From the NCBI GenBank assembly GCA_016712405.1, contig JADJRD010000001.1, forward strand, positions 186,001-250,000: a stretch of DNA of 64,000 nt, in the 5' to 3' direction. The position numbers were made by a program, and so were the translations under genes. How positions within the stretch are numbered: the stretch's first letter is position 1; every line of letters begins with the position of its first letter. Below the pieces are notes generated by a model that saw nothing but the letters and a program-made list of their open reading frames with translations, did no database searches and was not told the origin of the DNA. This document shows, piece by piece, positions 1 through 11,100 of the stretch. The DNA comes from Cellvibrio sp. GTDB taxonomy: Bacteria > Pseudomonadota > Gammaproteobacteria > Pseudomonadales > Cellvibrionaceae.

Positions 1-237
1 GCCTCCACCAATAAAACCCTGGCAAACACCATGGATTAATCTATCGCCAGAGTCCGGGTTGATGGACTGAAGGGTCATGGAAATATCGGTAGGGTTGAGC
101 ACGCTGACTTGAGGGATGGATAAAACTACAAATACATCCAGCAGCCTTGCCAAGCGATCTCCTGCCTGACCCATGGCAACATTGGTAATTTCCTGGAGGC
201 AATCACGTTGTTCCTCTGTGAGTAAGTATTGGCGCAT
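1..237 (-). CDS. CheC-like chemotaxis protein (N-terminal part)
   Basis: The reading frame starts at an ATG (237-235, minus strand) preceded by AGGGG and stays open for 79 codons to the window edge, so the C-terminus is missing. The N-terminus contains LQEITNVAMGQAGDRLARLL, which resembles the first helix of the CheC/CheX/FliY family (consensus around E-I-x-N-x-x-x-G-x-A). Members dephosphorylate CheY-P or act as stand-alone modulators of chemotaxis. The second half of the fold and its second helix motif are outside the window, so phosphatase activity cannot be judged. It is transcribed away from the peptidase gene at 404. Confidence 0.65.
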   Translation of the reverse strand, partial: MRQYLLTEEQRDCLQEITNVAMGQAGDRLARLLDVFVVLSIPQVSVLNPTDISMTLQSINPDSGDRLIHGVCQGFIGGG

Positions 238-403
238 ACACCCCTGTCTTGGTAACAAATTCATCGACTATTCGAAGCTTAGCAGTAAAGTGAAAAATTG
301 TTAGTTGTTGGAGGAAAATCCTTGTTCTTAAACAGATGTCGCAAGAGCCCACACAAAATTGTAGTATTGCCCACAAATTTGATAAGAAAGGTTATCTGTT
401 CCG
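238..403. promoter_or_regulatory. Divergent intergenic region, CheC-like / M3 peptidase
   Basis: This 166-bp gap separates two divergent genes and must hold promoters for both. AAGAAAGG lies about 12 bases before the peptidase ATG and can serve as its ribosome binding site. I see no convincing sigma-54 or sigma-28 motif and no strong palindrome. Confidence 0.35.
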
Positions 404-2431
404 ATGATTAATTCTACCTACCTCCCGAATTGCAGATTTGTGCGCCAAGTCACAACCTTAATTTTTTTCGCGCTTACTTCCACGAGCGTAATGGGTGCGC
501 AGCCCCAGTGGCCGACCCCGACTGATGAGCAAGCAAAAGTCTATATAAAAACTTGCCAGTCGGATTACCAGCAGGTTTATCAATCCTTGTTGGAATTTGG
601 CACACGCAAACAAGCGCAACCGACTGAAACCTTACTGAAGCAAATTAATGCCATGGATATTCTGATTGATAAACAAGTCAATCTGGCGGGGCTTTACGCT
701 AATGTTCATCCGAATACTGAAATGCGCACAGCGGCAGAATTTTGTGAAAAAGAATGGATGAGTTTGGTCAGTGAAATTGCATTATCCCGACCATTATATG
801 AAGAAATTCAGTTTATCAAGATGAATAAATTGAATGCAGAAGACAAGCGGTATGTGCAGCATATGCTTCGCGATTTCAGGCGTTCAGGTGTTGATAAAGA
901 TGAAGCAACACGCCAAACAATTAAACAACTGAATAATGAGATTATTCAAATTGGGCAGGAGTTTGATAAAAATATTCGCGAAGGTTCACGACAATTGGTG
1001 TTGAATTCAGTTAAAGATCTTGAGGGTATGCCACAGGATTATATTGATCAGCACCAGCCCAATGCGGAAGGCAAAATTCTGTTGACCACCGCTTACCCTG
1101 ATTACAATCCATTCATGCAATACGCAAAAAGTGATGCCTTGCGCAAACAATATTATGTATTGTTCCGTCAGCAAGCTTATCCACAGAATAAAGATGTGTT
1201 AATGAAACTCATGCAAAAACGTTATGAGTTAGCCAGAATCCTGGGTTACAACAATTTTGCGGAATTTGTCACTGCTGACAAAATGATTAAAAGTCCGACT
1301 AATGCTCAGGAATTTATTGACAAGGTTTCCGCGATTGCGGCTGGAAAATCCAAACGTGAATATCAAGTCTTGTTGAAGCGTATGCAACAAATTGATCCCT
1401 CCATCACACAGGTTTCTGATTGGCAAAAAATCTATGCAGAAAATCTGATTAAAAAAGAACAGTATCAATTAGACTCTCAAGAAATCCGTCAATATTTTCA
1501 GTATGAAAAAGTGCGCAAAGGAATTTTTGATTTAACCGAAACCATGTTTGATGTGCAGATTCGTCCTTGGAAGACGGATGTGTGGCACGACTCAGTCGAA
1601 GCTTACGAGTTGGTTGAACACAATAAAGTGATAGGTCGTTTTTATTTGGATATGCATCCGCGTGAGAATAAATACAATCATGCAGCACAATTTTCAATAG
1701 TAAATGGGATCAAAGGTGTGCAATTGCCTGTGCATGCATTGGTGTGTAATTTTCCAGGTGGCGATGGCAAAGGTTTACTTGAACATTCCGATGTGGAAAC
1801 CTTTTTACATGAGTTTGGTCATTTGATGCATGCACTTTTCGCAGGGCAACAAAAATGGATGTATTTTTCTGGCGTGAAAACTGAGTGGGATTTTGTTGAG
1901 GCGCCATCGCAAATGTTGGAAGAGTGGGTATGGGATGAAGAAACTTTACGCAGTTTTGCCACTAATGACAAAGGCGAACCTATTCCTTTAGATTTGATTA
2001 AAAAAATGAAAGCCGGTCGTGAGTTTGGCAAGGGTATGTGGACACAGCATCAACTCTTTTATGCCGCCTTGTCATTGAATGTTTACAATCAAGATCCTGC
2101 AAAAGTGGATTTGGATAAATTGATGGAAAAAATCCAAGCGACTTATTCACCCTTCGGTTATGTTGAGGACACCTATTTCTATACCAGCTTTGGTCATCTC
2201 AATGGTTATTCTGCTATTTATTACACCTATATGTGGTCACTAGTAATCGCTGCTGATATGCACAGCGAATTCGTCAAAAAAGGTTTGCGTAATACAAGAC
2301 TGGCTAAACACTATCGCAAGACTGTTTTGGCTCCCGGTGGTAGTGGTGATGCGGCGGATTTGGTGAAGAAATTTTTAGGTCGATCCTATAATTTTGAGGC
2401 ATTCGCAAAAGATCTTGCGGAGAAAAAATAG
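404..2431 (+). CDS. M3 family oligopeptidase (Dcp/oligopeptidase F-like), exported
   Basis: A 675-residue zinc metallopeptidase of the thimet-oligopeptidase (M3) family, which cleaves short peptides. The active site is HEFGH at about residues 469-473, with the third zinc ligand in EAPSQ at about residue 499; both are intact. Residues 13-32 are hydrophobic and end near MGAQ, which reads as a Sec signal peptide, so periplasmic action is likely. The length is usual for the family. The stop codon abuts the next ORF, a peptide-binding protein, and a full Opp-type importer follows. I infer an operon in which the enzyme trims peptides that the importer takes up. It could equally be called a peptidyl-dipeptidase; the sequence does not settle endo- versus dipeptidyl specificity. 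Confidence 0.9.
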   Translation: MINSTYLPNCRFVRQVTTLIFFALTSTSVMGAQPQWPTPTDEQAKVYIKTCQSDYQQVYQSLLEFGTRKQAQPTETLLKQINAMDILIDKQVNLAGLYANVHPNTEMRTAAEFCEKEWMSLVSEIALSRPLYEEIQFIKMNKLNAEDKRYVQHMLRDFRRSGVDKDEATRQTIKQLNNEIIQIGQEFDKNIREGSRQLVLNSVKDLEGMPQDYIDQHQPNAEGKILLTTAYPDYNPFMQYAKSDALRKQYYVLFRQQAYPQNKDVLMKLMQKRYELARILGYNNFAEFVTADKMIKSPTNAQEFIDKVSAIAAGKSKREYQVLLKRMQQIDPSITQVSDWQKIYAENLIKKEQYQLDSQEIRQYFQYEKVRKGIFDLTETMFDVQIRPWKTDVWHDSVEAYELVEHNKVIGRFYLDMHPRENKYNHAAQFSIVNGIKGVQLPVHALVCNFPGGDGKGLLEHSDVETFLHEFGHLMHALFAGQQKWMYFSGVKTEWDFVEAPSQMLEEWVWDEETLRSFATNDKGEPIPLDLIKKMKAGREFGKGMWTQHQLFYAALSLNVYNQDPAKVDLDKLMEKIQATYSPFGYVEDTYFYTSFGHLNGYSAIYYTYMWSLVIAADMHSEFVKKGLRNTRLAKHYRKTVLAPGGSGDAADLVKKFLGRSYNFEAFAKDLAEKK

Positions 2432-4154
2432 ATGAGATGCCCCCTTGTAATTGAAAATATATTTTGTAGGGGCAGGCCCCTGTGCCTGCCCAGGGCGGCC
2501 ACAGTAGGCCGCCCCTACGATATAAGAAATTCTTTGTGTTTTATTTCAATAATATTTGTTTTAATTTTTGGTTCTTCTGGTTGCGAACGAAAAACCTTGG
2601 TTGAGATTGGTACAGAAAATCAGGTTCTTTATTTTAGTAATGCAACTGATATTACTGGTATCGACCCTCATGGCACAAATGGAATGCCAGAGGCTCAAGT
2701 TATCACAGCGGTGTTCGAAGGTTTGGTAGCGAAACATCCTGAAACACTTGATGTAATACCCGCTACAGCAGATAAATGGGAAGTATCTGATGACGGTATG
2801 ACTTATATATTTCATATCAGGGAAAATGCAAAATGGTCTAATGGTGATCCCGTTACAGCGCATGACTTTGTGAATAGTTGGTTGCGGGGGTTAATGCCGG
2901 CACTTGCTAATGAAACTGTCACCTCACTGTTTGTTTTAAAAATGCTGAAAAATTTTACAAAAAAGAAATTACTGATGTTTCGCAAGTGGGGTTTAAAGCT
3001 TTAGATGATCAGCATTTAAAAATTGAGTTAGAAAATCCAACCCCCGTATTTTTTGCAGCTATTGAATTATATCGCATTATATCCAGTCCATACGTCCAGT
3101 ATGAAAAAGTTTGGAGCGTTGGATGACCCCGCAAACCCTTGGTCGAAAGTAGGCAACTTTGTAGGTAATGGGCCATTTACACTAAGAGAATGGGTGCCGG
3201 GAAGATCTTTGATTGTTGAACGAAATTCATATTATTGGGATAAAGATTTTGTCAAGTTAAATGAAATTCATTTTATGCCAATATCTCAACCTTTGGTTGA
3301 AGAAAGAATGTTTAAGGCAAAACATCTTCATAGAACCGAGTGGATGCCATTTGAGAAAATGCCGGTGTACAGAAAAAGAAATGATCCTGAATATAATCAT
3401 TATCCGTATTTTTCAACTTATTATTATGCATTCAATGTTACCAAAGCTCCTTTTGATGATGCGCGAATTCGTAAAGCATTAGCCTATGCAATTGATCGCG
3501 AGTCATTGGCAGAAAGTGTAACCAATGGTGTACAAATTCCTACTGGTGCACTGACCCCGCCTAATACATTGGGTTACACATCTAGAACACAAATCACATA
3601 CGATCCAGAGAAAGCCAGAGCCTTACTGGCTGCAGCAGGCTATCCCGACGGAAAAAACTTTCCCTATGCAGAATTGTCTTATAACTCATCTGAAGATCAT
3701 AGAAAAATTGCTGAAGCCATACAGCAAATGTGGAAAAAAAAATCTCAATATTCGTATTGAATTAAAAAATCAAGAATGGAAAGTGTATTTACATGAAGTC
3801 AAAAGTCTTAATCATTACGTTGCCCGAATGGGCTGGGTAGGCGATTATATTGATCCCAATACATTTTTAGAAATATTTACCAGTTATAGTGGTGATAATC
3901 GCACAGGTTGGAAAAATCCCCAATATGATGCACTGATAAAAAAGGCCGCCACTATAAGAGATAAAGAACAGCGTTTTGAAATTTTTCAGCAAGCAGAAAC
4001 TATTTTGTTGGAAGAGATGCCATTAATACCTATCTATAACTATTCAACAAATAATCTTGTTTCAACTCACTTGAAAGGATTTACTCCCAATCTTTTGGAT
4101 TATTATTCCTACAAACATCTGTATCTTGAAGCCGATAAAAAATCACCCGAGTAA
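2432..4154 (+). CDS. oppA: Peptide ABC transporter substrate-binding protein, OppA family (frameshifted)
   Basis: Family 5 solute-binding protein (SBP_bac_5) that delivers peptides to the OppBC channel. It is readable only in three frames: 2432-about 2940, about 2940-3055, 3055-3740, then 3740-4154. Shifts lie near 2935-2945 (a T apparently missing in GTTTTAAAAATG), near 3055, and at an A9 run near 3735 (one A too many). Across the breaks the protein is continuous and typical, for example the IDPHG and VSDDGMTYIFHIRENAKWSNG motifs early and the LIPIYNY motif late. FGSSGC (Cys about 51) is a lipobox. Residues about 12-29 are encoded by a palindromic repeat, so the start is uncertain; a TTG near 2533 just before the hydrophobic core is an alternative. 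Probably a working gene with sequencing errors. Confidence 0.8.
2466..2518. repeat. Double-hairpin palindromic element inside oppA signal-peptide region
   Basis: The element is bounded by GTAGGGGC at 2466 and GCCCCTAC ending at 2518. It contains two hairpins: GGGCAGGC/GCCTGCCC (2470-2477/2484-2491) and GGGCGGCC/GGCCGCCC (2493-2500/2507-2514). It is much more GC-rich than its surroundings. A related element with the same GTAGGGGCA ends lies at 14935-14991. No transposase is nearby, so it is a non-autonomous dispersed repeat. Confidence 0.8.
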
Positions 4155-4157
4155 TTT

Positions 4158-5093
4158 ATGTTAGTGTTTATTTTAAAACGCTTGTTGCAAGCTATTCCTG
4201 TTTTGTTTTTGGTGACTACTGCCACTTTTTTTATGGTGCGATCTGCGCCGGGTGGGCCTTTTGATAAAGACAGATCCATTCCGCCTGAAGTCATGACGCA
4301 ATTAAATAAACGTTATCACCTCGATGATCCACTTTGGAAACAATATTTGGATTACATGGGCAATTTGGTTAAAGGTGATTTCGGCCCATCGTTTAAATAC
4401 GCCAGTCACTCTGTTACTGAATTAATTGCAGCAGGATTCCCGGCAACAGCAGAACTTTCGCTGTATGCAATTTTATTTGCATTGGTCGCAGGATTGTCAG
4501 CGGGAATTTATGCAGCACTGAAACACAATACAGCAGGTGACTATATTCCCATGACAACCGCTATGTTAGGCATTTGTATGCCGACATTTGTATTGGGGCC
4601 AATTTTATTATTGATTTTTGGTTTGTGGTTAGGTTGGTTGCCGGTTGCGGGTTGGGGGCAGGTGCCTGGCGATAAAGTTTTACCGACCATTACCTTGGGT
4701 TCTGTTTATGCGGCTTATATTGCGCGTATCAGTCGTGGCGGTATGCTCGAAGTCCTATCGCAAGATTATATTCGTACGGCACGTGCAAAAGGCTTATCCA
4801 ATTTCCGAATTATTTTTGTGCACGCCTTGCGTGGAGGTATCGCACCGGTCGTTTCATTTTTAGGGCCAGCAATTGCAGGATTATTAGCAGGTTCATTTGT
4901 TGTTGAGTCCATCTTTCAGGTTCCGGGACTTGGACGTTTTTATGTGATGGCAGCATTTAATCGTGATTACACCATGATTTTAGGTTGCACCATTTTCTTT
5001 GCGTTTTTAATTATCGTGTTTAATTTGTTATCGGATATTTTACTGGTTTGGTTAAACCCAAAATTACGTCAACAATTGAGTAATGGAGTTTAA
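4158..5093 (+). CDS. oppB: Peptide ABC transporter permease, OppB/DppB family
   Basis: A 311-residue inner-membrane permease of the binding-protein-dependent transporter superfamily. There is an N-terminal membrane segment (residues about 9-28), a periplasmic loop and five further hydrophobic stretches. The EAA-loop region TARAKGLSNFRIIFVHALRG, which contacts the ATPase, is present, as is the C-terminal VESIFQVPGLGRF block typical of OppB/DppB. It starts four bases after oppA ends and oppC follows after two bases, so the genes are one operon. Frame and length are intact. Confidence 0.92.
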   Translation: MLVFILKRLLQAIPVLFLVTTATFFMVRSAPGGPFDKDRSIPPEVMTQLNKRYHLDDPLWKQYLDYMGNLVKGDFGPSFKYASHSVTELIAAGFPATAELSLYAILFALVAGLSAGIYAALKHNTAGDYIPMTTAMLGICMPTFVLGPILLLIFGLWLGWLPVAGWGQVPGDKVLPTITLGSVYAAYIARISRGGMLEVLSQDYIRTARAKGLSNFRIIFVHALRGGIAPVVSFLGPAIAGLLAGSFVVESIFQVPGLGRFYVMAAFNRDYTMILGCTIFFAFLIIVFNLLSDILLVWLNPKLRQQLSNGV

Positions 5094-5095
5094 TC

Positions 5096-5974
5096 ATGAC
5101 GTCATTAATCATAACAAAAACTGAAAAAGGCACCTCATTAACGCAAGATGCCATTCGTCGCCTTAAAAAAAATAAAATGGCAATGACCGGTTTGTGGATT
5201 TTATTATTCATGATAACCATCGCGCTATTAACTCCCTTAATCGCACCTTATTCATACGAAGAACAAAATTTGCAATTAGGTGCGTCGCCACCTTCCGCAG
5301 AGCATTGGTTAGGCACCGATACATTAGGCCGCGATCAACTCACTCGCATTATGTATGGCAGTCGTATTTCATTAATGGTCGGTTTTGTTGCAACTGCTGT
5401 TGCACTGACTATTGGTGTTTTATGGGGCGCCATCGCCGGATTTATGGGCGGCAGAATAGATGCGGTGATGATGCGATTTGTCGATGCACTTTATGCTTTA
5501 CCTTTTACAATTTTTATTGTGTTGTTAACGGTTATTTTTGGTAGCAGCATGTTGCTGTTATTTTTAGCCATAGGTGCAGTCGAATGGCTGACAATGGCGC
5601 GCATCATTCGTGGTCAAGTATTAAATGTTAAGCAACAGGAATTTATTGAAGCCTCGGTTTCAATTGGCTTGTCACCTTGGAAAATTATTACGCGTCACAT
5701 TATTCCCAATGTGCTAGGTCCGATCATTGTGTATTCAACCTTAACTATTCCCAGTGTAATTTTATTGGAATCCTTTTTGAGTTTTCTCGGGCTGGGTATT
5801 CAGCCACCGGCAAGTTCTTGGGGTTCATTAATTTCAGCTGGTGTTGAAACTATGGAAGAATATCCCTGGTTATTAATTTTCCCCGCATTAAGTTTAACCC
5901 TCACTTTATTTGCGTTGAATTTTTTAGGTGATGGTTTGCGCGATGCACTGGATCCAAGATCGGCGAGGGATTAA
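5096..5974 (+). CDS. oppC: Peptide ABC transporter permease, OppC/DppC family
   Basis: A 292-residue permease pairing with OppB. The N-terminal OppC_N region (AIRRLKKNKMAMTGLWIL) precedes the first membrane span; then comes the family motif HWLGTDTLGRDQLTRIMYGS, five more spans and the ATPase-contact loop (EASVSIGLSPWKIITRHIIPN). The C-terminus LGDGLRDALDPR is characteristic. Its stop TAA overlaps the start of the ATPase gene by one base, indicating translational coupling. Confidence 0.93.
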   Translation: MTSLIITKTEKGTSLTQDAIRRLKKNKMAMTGLWILLFMITIALLTPLIAPYSYEEQNLQLGASPPSAEHWLGTDTLGRDQLTRIMYGSRISLMVGFVATAVALTIGVLWGAIAGFMGGRIDAVMMRFVDALYALPFTIFIVLLTVIFGSSMLLLFLAIGAVEWLTMARIIRGQVLNVKQQEFIEASVSIGLSPWKIITRHIIPNVLGPIIVYSTLTIPSVILLESFLSFLGLGIQPPASSWGSLISAGVETMEEYPWLLIFPALSLTLTLFALNFLGDGLRDALDPRSARD

Positions 5975-7602
5975 TGATGAATCATTTATTGTCAGTAGAA
6001 AATTTGCGTATTGTGTTCAATACTCGTCATGGTCAAACAGTTGCGGTTGATAATCTTTCTTTTGATTTAAACGCGGGTGACACTTTGGCAATTGTGGGTG
6101 AATCCGGTTCGGGTAAATCAGTGGCTTGCTACAGTTTGTTGGGTTTGATTCCGAGCCCTCCGGGAAAAATTGAATCGGGTGCTGCAGTTTTTAAAGGTCA
6201 GGATTTACTCCAATTAAATGAAGATCAATTACGAAAAATTCGTGGCAATAAGATTGCAATGATTTTTCAAGACCCGATGACATCATTAAATCCTTACATG
6301 CGCATTGTCGATCAACTGGTGGAATCGTTAAAACAACATCATCAGGTCAGCAAAAAAGAAGCGCGTGAAAAAGCCATAGCTGCTTTGATTGATGTAGGCA
6401 TTCAGGATGCAGAAAAACGTATTGATGATTATCCCCACCAATTTTCGGGCGGAATGCGCCAGCGAGTGATGATTGCGATGGCGTTAATGGCTGAGCCGGA
6501 ACTATTGATTGCCGATGAACCTACCACAGCTCTGGATGTTACAGTACAGGCGCAGATTCTAAAATTAATTAAAGATATTCAAATCAAACGCCAATTGGCG
6601 GTAATTTTTATCACTCATGATCTCGCTGTGGCTGCACAAATTTCAGATCACATTTTAGTGATGGAAAAGGGTAAGCAGATTGAATACGGTGATACTCAAG
6701 GGTTGTTTTCAGCATCAGTACAACCCTACACTCAAAAATTGTTATCCTCGGTTTTGCGTTCGGCCAAAACATTTCCGAGTCTTGTACGGCAAGATGAAAA
6801 ACCTTTGGTTGAAATTCATCAGCTGAAAACCAGTTATAATCTATCGGATGACAGCATTTTTAATTTTAAAAAATCCCGTAAAGTCGTTTTGCAAAATCTC
6901 AATTTGGATATTTATAAAGGTGAAATTTTAGGCGTTGTTGGCGAGTCAGGTTCAGGCAAGTCTACTTTGGGTCGTAGCATAATTCGGTTACTGGAAGCTG
7001 ATGAAGGAAAAGTACTGTTTGAAGGGCGAAATTTATTAGAGATGGATTATTCGGATTTAAAAATTGCTCGCCGTGACTTTCAAATGATCTTTCAAGATCC
7101 TTATGCGTCACTCGATCCTCGTATGACGGTTTTTGATACATTAGCCGAACCTTTGTTGCATCATAAATTAGCCAATAAAGGTAATATCGAAGAGCAAGTG
7201 AATGCACTAATGGATGATGTGGGTTTGGAGCCTGCTGCCATTCGAAAATATCCACATGAATTTTCTGGTGGTCAACGCCAGCGTATTGCGATTGCACGCG
7301 CTATTTCCTTAAAACCAAAATTAATTATTGCTGACGAACCTGTATCAGCATTGGATGTAACTATTCGCGCACAAATTCTTGCGTTGTTGCTGGAGCTAAC
7401 GCAGAAGCATCAATTAACCTTATTATTTATTTCGCATGACATGTCAGTTATTCGTTACCTCTGTGACAGGGTTGTGGTGATGAAAGATGGTAAATTAATT
7501 GAGCAGGGTGCAACAGAAGATTTGTTTAATCATCCCCAAGAAGTTTATACACAACAATTATTAGCCGCCGTTCCTATTTTATCTGTTAATTCCAAGTTGT
7601 AA
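5974..7602 (+). CDS. Fused peptide ABC transporter ATPase, OppD-OppF type
   Basis: A 542-residue tandem ATPase that carries both nucleotide-binding domains in one chain, as in YejF. NBD1 has Walker A GESGSGKS at 42-49 and signature FSGGMRQRV at about 157; NBD2 has Walker A GESGSGKS at 323-330 and signature FSGGQRQRI at about 430. Both have Walker B followed by DEP and a switch histidine (FITHD, FISHD). The oligopeptide C-terminal extension follows NBD1. It powers uptake through OppBC and closes the transporter operon. Start is ATG 5974 or the ATG right after it at 5977. Confidence 0.92.
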   Translation: MMNHLLSVENLRIVFNTRHGQTVAVDNLSFDLNAGDTLAIVGESGSGKSVACYSLLGLIPSPPGKIESGAAVFKGQDLLQLNEDQLRKIRGNKIAMIFQDPMTSLNPYMRIVDQLVESLKQHHQVSKKEAREKAIAALIDVGIQDAEKRIDDYPHQFSGGMRQRVMIAMALMAEPELLIADEPTTALDVTVQAQILKLIKDIQIKRQLAVIFITHDLAVAAQISDHILVMEKGKQIEYGDTQGLFSASVQPYTQKLLSSVLRSAKTFPSLVRQDEKPLVEIHQLKTSYNLSDDSIFNFKKSRKVVLQNLNLDIYKGEILGVVGESGSGKSTLGRSIIRLLEADEGKVLFEGRNLLEMDYSDLKIARRDFQMIFQDPYASLDPRMTVFDTLAEPLLHHKLANKGNIEEQVNALMDDVGLEPAAIRKYPHEFSGGQRQRIAIARAISLKPKLIIADEPVSALDVTIRAQILALLLELTQKHQLTLLFISHDMSVIRYLCDRVVVMKDGKLIEQGATEDLFNHPQEVYTQQLLAAVPILSVNSKL

Positions 7603-7606
7603 TCTT

Positions 7607-8014
7607 ATGCAGTTGATTCATCAATTATCTGAACCTCAAGTTCATCAATTACACCAGTTATACCAAAACGAATACTGGTCAAAAGGCCGCACCATTGAAG
7701 ATACTTTTCGTTGTGTAGAAGGTTCATCCATTCTCTTTGGATTTGTTGAGGGCGATGATTTAGTCGCTTTCGCCCGCGTGGTGACAGATTATGTTTTTAA
7801 AGCCTTTATTTTTGATGTGATAGTGTCAGAAAAATTACGCGCCCAAGGTGTGGGAAAAAAAATCATAGAATCTATTCTGGATCACACCGATCTACAAAAA
7901 GTAAAACATATCGAACTTTACTGCTTGCCTGAGCTTTTCGGTTTTTATAATCAATTTGGATTCACTCATGATATGGGTGCCATGCAATTGATGCGACGCG
8001 ATAGAGATTATTAG
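7607..8014 (+). CDS. GNAT family N-acetyltransferase
   Basis: A 135-residue single-domain acetyltransferase. The acetyl-CoA pyrophosphate loop is visible as VSEKLRAQGVGKKIIESIL (R/Q-x-x-G-x-G/A), preceded by strand 4 (FIFDVIV) and followed by strand 5 and the Y-NQFGF motif near the C-terminus. It starts four bases after the ATPase gene and may be co-transcribed with the peptide importer. The acceptor substrate is unknown; its position only hints at acetylation of an imported amino compound. Confidence 0.8.
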   Translation: MQLIHQLSEPQVHQLHQLYQNEYWSKGRTIEDTFRCVEGSSILFGFVEGDDLVAFARVVTDYVFKAFIFDVIVSEKLRAQGVGKKIIESILDHTDLQKVKHIELYCLPELFGFYNQFGFTHDMGAMQLMRRDRDY

Positions 8015-8167
8015 AAAAAACTGTTTATCCATACAGTAATTTTCATCACATTTTCGCCCATCAAATCGGGTGTAAACCCGCAAACAAACCTGTAGAATTC
8101 CGCCTTTACATAATTTCCTGTGCCCGAAAAATCGGACATCTTTTTATAACTAGAGTGAATTCTATTT

Positions 8168-11100
8168 ATGCGCCTGAAGTGCATCAAATTGGCTGGATTT
8201 AAATCATTTGTTGATCCAACTACTGTAAATTTTCCCAGTAATCTTTGTGCCGTTGTTGGGCCGAATGGTTGTGGCAAGTCGAATATTATTGACGCTGTGC
8301 GTTGGGTGATGGGTGAGTCATCAGCCAAAAACCTGCGTGGCGAAAATATGACCGACGTTATTTTTAATGGCTCCAGTGGCCGTAAACCTGTGGGTCAAGC
8401 TTCAATCGAATTGGTGTTTGATAACTCGGATGCAACCCTTACGGGTGAATACGCTGCTTTCACCGAAATTAGTATTAAGCGTAAAGTGGGGCGTGACGGA
8501 GATAACTCCTATTTTTTAAACGGAACCAAGTGTCGCCGCCGCGACATCACCGATATTTTCCTTGGCACTGGTTTAGGCCCTCGCAGTTACGCGATTATTG
8601 AACAGGGCATGATCTCAAAATTAATTGAAGCTAAACCTGAAGATCTGCGTGTTTACATTGAAGAAGCGGCAGGTATTTCCAAATACAAAGAGCGTCGTCG
8701 TGATACTGAAAGTCGTATGCGTCGCACTCAAGAAAATATGGAGCGCTTGACGGACATTCGTGATGAATTAGAGCGTCAACTCTCACGTTTGCAACGTCAG
8801 GCTCAATCTGCAGAAAAATACGCCGAATACAAACAAGAAGAGCGTTTGTTGAAAGCACAACTCCAAGCCCTCAAATACAAATTGTTGGAAGAGCAAACGC
8901 AAACCAAGCGCGCAGGAATTCGTGATTTGGAATTGCGTATGGAATCCTTCGTGACTGAGCAAGTCAACAAAGATACCGCCATCGAAAAATATCGTTTGGA
9001 TTACACTGAACTGGGCGATAAATTTAATGAAGTGCAAGGCCGTTATTATTCTGTCGGTGCGGATATCGCCCGTTTAGAACAAAGTATTCAGCACGCCAAT
9101 GAGCGCGCTCGTCAATTACAAACTGATTTGGATCAAACTCAGCGTGATTGCCGTCATGCAGAAGAAAATTTATTAGCGGATAGTCAAAAAGCTGAACTAT
9201 TCAATGCTGAAATTTTGGAAATTGAACCTGAGTTAGAATTAATTCGTGCGGCAGAAGAAGGCTCTGGTGAGGCATTGATTGGTGCCGAAGAATCCATGCA
9301 GGAATGGCAAAATAATTGGGATAATTTTAATCAGCGCGCAGCTGAGCCTCGACAACGCGCAGAAGTACAGCAATCCCGTATTCAACATTTGGAACAAGTT
9401 CAACAACGATTATTACAGCGTGTCGAAAAGTTAAGAGAAGAAAAAAATAATCTTCAAGATGACAATGTTGATGATGAAATAGGATTGTTAACTGAACAGT
9501 TGGCTGAAATGGATTTGCAGGCGGAAGAAAAACGCGAGCTTTCCACACAGCTAACGGAGTCACTCGAACAAACTCGTAATGAAAATTTAGGTTTCAACAA
9601 CGAATTGGATCAGGCGCGCAGCCGATTGCAAACCTTGCGCGGTCGTCATGCTTCACTCGAAGCATTGCAACAGGCAGCATTAGGTGAACAAAATAAAATG
9701 GTTAGCCATTGGTTAACGCAACAGGGGTTAATTGATAAGCCACGACTTGCAGAAACGCTTCGTGTTGAGTCTGGTTGGGAAAAGGCCGTTGAAACTGTTT
9801 TAGGTAATCATTTACAAGCTGTTTGTGTTAATGGGTTTGATCAAGTCACAGGTGTGTTGAGTGGCCTAACTCAAGGGCAATTAATGCTGCTTGATACCCA
9901 TGCGAAGTTGAATTCTTCCGGTTCCAATAAAGCTGGGTTGTTGAGCACAAAAGTGAATGCTGATTGGGATGTTGCAGCACTACTCAATGGTGTTTATTTT
10001 GCAAATAATTTACAGCAAGCATTGCAGTTGCGTAATCAATTGTCTGTACATGAATCCGTTGTGACTCAAGAGGGAATTTGGTTAGGTGCACAATGGTTGC
10101 GTGTGATTCGTGACAATGACGCCAGTGCGGGCGTGATAGCTCGTAAACAAGAATTAGAACAACTTACTTCCGAAATCGAAACCTTACAAACTCAAGTCGC
10201 TGAATTAAATTCATCGCTTGAATTAGGTCGTGAATCCATTAAATCTTTGGAGCAACAGCGAGAAGCTTCTCGTCGTGAGGCGGATGAGCAACAGCGTCGT
10301 TATTCAGAATTGCGTTCACAATTGAGTGCAAAACAAGTGCGTATTGAGCAGACCTCAATGCGCCGTGAGCGTTTGGATAATGAAATTCGTGAAGCGCGTG
10401 AACAAATGGAGCAAGAAGCTGAACATTTGTCAGAAGCGCGAATGATATTAAGTGAAGCTATTGAAATGATGGGGCAGGATACAGATCAACGAGAGTCTTT
10501 GTTAAAGCAGCGCGATGATATTCGTTCGTCACTGGATAATGCTCGTCAAAAAGCACGTCACGATAAAGATAAATCCCACGAATTGGCAATGCGATTTCAA
10601 TCGCTCAAAACTCAATTGGATGCGACGCGAATTGGCATTGAACGTTTGCGTGAACAAACGGCCAGGTTGCAAGAGCGTCGTGAACAACTGCTGGCAAGTT
10701 TGAGCGAAAGTCGTGATCCGGTTGAAGAATATAAAATGGAATTGGAAGCTAGTTTAAGTAAGCGGCTTTCTGTTGAACAACAATTAACGGCAGCTCGTCG
10801 AGAATTGGAAACAGTTGAGCAAGCGTTGCGTGGTGCCGAGCAAGCGCGCACTCGTGCTGAGCAAGAAGTTCAAGCAGTGCGTGCGCATTTGGAACAAGAA
10901 CGTTTAGCTGCACAAACTTTTGAAGTGCAACGTGCTGCAATTATTGAGCAGATGCAAGAAGATGATCTTGATGTCAATACTATTCTTGCCGAATTACCTG
11001 AAGGCAGTGAAATCAAACCGATTGAAGTTGAATTGGAAGATGTTGCTCAAAAAATTTCTCGTTTGGGGCCGATCAATTTGGCGGCCATTGATGAATATAA

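Noticed and set aside
2432..4154. Three separate small genes in place of one oppA
   Set aside because: The pieces join into a single SBP_bac_5 protein in the right order with only one-base shifts, and the middle and last pieces lack their own starts and ribosome binding sites.
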